A stretch of DNA of 7,254 nucleotides, from contig JAVYAJ010000266.1 in NCBI GenBank assembly GCA_032229885.1, forward strand, positions 1 to 7,254. The letters run 5' to 3'. Of this stretch, positions 6,843-7,254 are shown piece after piece; position 1 is the first letter of the stretch, and every line of letters begins with the position of its first letter. The notes beneath the pieces are model-generated. The model was not told the origin of the DNA. It did not search any database and saw only the letters and a list, made by a program, of their open reading frames with translations. The stretch is from Anammoximicrobium sp032229885. Its GTDB lineage: Bacteria; Planctomycetota; Planctomycetia; Pirellulales; Pirellulaceae. The position numbers and the translations under genes were made by a program.

Positions 6843-6863
6843 GGCCACGCGTGGATCGTGGCC
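6843..6863. repeat. Inverted repeat upstream of the hydrolase
   Basis: GGCCACG (6843-6849) and CGTGGCC (6857-6863) are perfect inverted arms around a 7-nt loop; CCACGCGTGG (6845-6854) is itself a 10-bp palindrome. The element lies 20-40 nt upstream of ATG 6823, so it could be an operator, a 5' leader hairpin, or another degenerate REP unit. Confidence 0.45.
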
Positions 6864-6901
6864 CTCCCGTTTTGCACAAACGCCGTCCTGGAGGGACGCG
6901 C

Positions 6902-6928
6902 TCCGTCGCGTCCGTCGCGTCCGTTGTG
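6902..6928. repeat. 9-bp tandem repeat
   Basis: TCCGTCGCG occurs twice (6902-6910, 6911-6919), followed by the degenerate TCCGTTGTG (6920-6928). It lies in the gene-free region upstream of the hydrolase. Its 9-bp period matches the period of the unrelated repeat at 174-200. Confidence 0.6.
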
Positions 6929-7044
6929 TTTGGTCGCGGGCCGTTGCGGCCGCGGTTCGCAGTGCAGTGCCGCTGGCGGGTCGCGGCTTGGAATGGCGCG
7001 GTCAAAAAGCCGGAAATTTTGGGGGTCAGAGTCTTAGTCCGCAT

Positions 7045-7121
7045 CATGCGCGCGCCGTGGGCGCATGTGGTACACCAGTCTATACAGTACACTTTTGGGT
7101 CGCGGGCACTAGCCCGCGTTA
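7045..7121. repeat. Compound REP-like element (two hairpins)
   Basis: Hairpin 1 pairs CATGCGC (7045-7051) with GCGCATG (7061-7067). Hairpin 2 pairs CGCGGGC (7101-7107) with GCCCGCG (7112-7118) around ACTA and runs into TTA. Between them, TACAGTACACTTTTG (7083-7097) matches 296-310 in 14 of 15 bases. The parts recur, separately, in the left spacer, which supports a dispersed mobile or structural repeat family. The gene-free region 6864-7044 holds nothing else I can name, apart from the 9-bp repeat and GGGGGTCAGAGTC at 7021-7033. Confidence 0.55.
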
Positions 7122-7157
7122 GGCGAAATTGGTATTGCACGACTGTTGCGCAGCGCG

Positions 7158-7254
7158 GACGACGGCAACCGTGTTGGCCGAAGGCCATCATCACCGTAGC
7201 CTGGGGCAACGCCCCAGGAATCGGCGACGACGGCAACCGTGTTGGCCGAAGGCC
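7158..7254. repeat. 29-bp direct repeat pair flanking a hairpin, at the window edge
   Basis: The 29-mer beginning GACGACGGCAACC and ending GGCCGAAGGCC occurs at 7158-7186 and 7226-7254, a 68-bp period; the second copy ends on the last base. The 39 bp between them contain the perfect hairpin CCTGGGGC-AAC-GCCCCAGG (7200-7218). The unit probably continues beyond the window as a tandem or dispersed intergenic repeat. Two copies with an internally structured spacer are not enough for a CRISPR. Confidence 0.8.

Noticed and set aside
6824..6877. Start of the hydrolase at ATG 6877
   Set aside because: It would put more than 50 residues before the hydrophobic core, and I see no reason to prefer it over the two downstream ATGs with GAAGG at 7 nt.
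6814..7236. Minus-strand open frame of 140 codons upstream of the hydrolase
   Set aside because: It runs through several hairpins and direct repeats, has no domain, and is a typical spurious translation of intergenic repeats.
7158..7254. CRISPR array (29-bp repeats with a 39-bp spacer)
   Set aside because: Only two repeats are visible, the single spacer contains a perfect hairpin, and no cas gene is present. A multi-copy intergenic repeat explains it better, though the window ends before a third unit could be seen.

Overview
This GC-rich window holds three well-supported protein genes separated by repeat-filled spacers. The style of the genes suggests a planctomycete: long secreted proteins of unknown function, a secreted GDPD/esterase fusion, and many dispersed palindromic and short-period repeats between genes. 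That assignment is an inference from style, because no phylogenetic marker is present.

Layout. Positions 1-435 have no gene and contain a REP-like hairpin (85-112), an 82-nt imperfect hairpin built from 9-bp repeats (124-205) and several small palindromes. A NikR-type nickel-responsive regulator lies on the minus strand at 436-843 with all four nickel ligands in place. A 444-bp divergent spacer follows. On the plus strand, 1288-4143 encodes a 951-residue exported protein of unknown function, with a TTG start behind a near-perfect Shine-Dalgarno, a Sec signal peptide and a Pro/Ala-rich tail. It converges, across a 169-bp spacer holding a CTCTGCG-type array, on a minus-strand gene (4313-6772). 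That gene encodes a secreted or membrane-anchored fusion of a glycerophosphodiester phosphodiesterase-type domain and an alpha/beta-hydrolase (esterase-type) domain. Its 5' end is unusual: the ribosome binding site plus start codon is present in two tandem diverged 51-bp copies, and its signal-peptide region contains five perfect copies of a 15-bp repeat. From about 6840 to the end there is no gene, only a mosaic of hairpins and direct repeats. The last 97 bp contain a 29-bp exact repeat whose second copy ends on the last base of the window.

How the parts work together. The three genes do not form an operon: NikR and the 951-residue protein are divergent, and the latter and the fusion enzyme are convergent. 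No nickel transporter or nickel enzyme is visible, so the NikR target lies elsewhere or in the divergent spacer. I see no defence system, CRISPR array, transposase, phage gene, tRNA or rRNA. The most noteworthy items are the two-domain hydrolase, its repeat-built leader, and the repeat elements.
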